This document shows, in pieces, positions 38,086 to 38,234 of a stretch of 38,234 bases of DNA (position 1 is the first letter of the stretch; the number at the start of each line of letters is the position of its first letter). Source of the DNA: Candidatus Falkowbacteria bacterium CG10_big_fil_rev_8_21_14_0_10_44_15 (GTDB lineage Bacteria > Patescibacteriota > Patescibacteriia > Patescibacteriales > XYC2-FULL-47-12); contig PFAT01000003.1 of assembly GCA_002773575.1 (NCBI GenBank), positions 15,318-53,551 on the forward strand, written 5' to 3'. A program made the position numbers and the translations under genes. Under the pieces are notes generated by a model. The model ran no database searches and had not been told where the DNA came from. It saw only the letters and a list, made by a program, of their open reading frames with translations.

Positions 38086-38094
38086 ATTATAACA
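38086..38094 (-). promoter_or_regulatory. Extended -10 promoter of the propeller gene
   Basis: Minus strand TGT-TATAAT; predicted start about 10-12 bases before the ATG, so a very short leader. Confidence 0.5.
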
Positions 38095-38144
38095 TCAATG
38101 GTTTTACCCCTTCTTAATTCTTAAAAAATAAATTTTCCCTTCCT

Positions 38145-38201
38145 AAAAAGCCTATCAAAATCTCCTTATTTTTCATTCAGTTTCATTTTGACAGGCTTTT
38201 T
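38145..38201. terminator. Bidirectional terminator at the window edge
   Basis: AAAAAGCCTATCAAAAT (38145-38161) and ATTTTGACAGGCTTTTT (38185-38201) pair over 17 bases with one mismatch, with A and T runs on the outer sides. Confidence 0.7.
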
Positions 38202-38234
38202 ATTCAATAGTATAAATTTGTTTTTGTTTTGAAT

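Overview
The window reads as a chromosome piece of a Patescibacteria (Candidate Phyla Radiation) bacterium. This is inferred from content: compact housekeeping operons in the order rpmE-prfA-prmC and rpsB-tsf, few Shine-Dalgarno sites on the core genes, a large surface protein and sugar-transfer genes beside mreB, DUF5654-type small membrane proteins, and fermentative GAPDH plus lactate dehydrogenase. TGA is used as a stop (for example at the rarA/glycosyltransferase overlap), so this is not a recoded Gracilibacteria-type genome. No BLAST or HMM search was possible; names rest on motifs read by eye.

Layout. 1-7.6 kb is core: prmC, prfA and rpmE on the minus strand, then rpsB-tsf, GAPDH and LDH on the plus strand with clear terminators. 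7.6-11.1 kb holds a broken tRNA-Val, an intact tRNA-Val, a STAS/isomerase-like gene pair, cca, a membrane GAF-like protein, tRNA-Ala and tRNA-Pro. From about 11.1 to 22.6 kb the character changes. A serine-recombinase C-terminal remnant abuts tRNA-Pro, and a 60-bp sequence at the 5' end of a DUF5654 gene occurs twice (11547-11606 and 22560-22619, 58/60 identical by eye). The left copy is truncated and fused to part of a FadL/OmpP1-like outer-membrane barrel; the right copy belongs to a complete gene. Between the copies lie two divergent paralogous phosphoribosyltransferase-like genes, a TrpR/YerC-family regulator with a perfect palindrome in its leader, a SLOG/LOG-type protein, HAD phosphatases (one broken), an APH-like kinase, two aspartoacylase/AstE-type zinc hydrolases, a GNAT acetyltransferase, and a hisS-tRNA-His unit. 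The tRNA-His lacks the encoded G-1 and has A73, and the HisRS looks like the alphaproteobacterial class that pairs with such tRNAs. From 22.8 kb on the window returns to core and cell-envelope genes: a TrmH-type methyltransferase, acylphosphatase, uppS, rarA, two GT4 and two GT2 glycosyltransferases, tRNA-Thr, a large surface protein and mreB. The 3' end (34.7-38.2 kb) is a minus-strand accessory block (DUF302, B3/B4, NYN nuclease, beta-propeller) with an attC-like palindrome and a lone palindromic promoter.

Two themes stand out. First, the 11.5-22.6 kb segment looks like an inserted island, or an assembly chimera made at the 60-bp repeat. If real, it carries an undescribed small-molecule pathway (ribosyl-phosphate transfer, dephosphorylation, phosphorylation, deacylation, acetylation) together with a self-contained, non-canonical histidylation pair. 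Second, short palindromic elements of at least two families sit in frame inside conserved genes (prmC, cca, rarA, both GT4 genes, the end of the trmH-like gene), so these proteins carry repeat-encoded peptide insertions.

Regulatory signals seen directly: intrinsic terminators after tsf, ldh, the first PRTase, the second PRTase (minus strand), hisS-tRNA-His, the Gly-rich membrane gene, tRNA-Thr and at the right edge; extended -10 promoters of the form TTATGGTATAAT before GAPDH and the surface protein; a structured rpsB leader; and a nested hairpin plus terminator before the trmH-like gene that may be a small RNA. No CRISPR array, rRNA or intact transposase was found.
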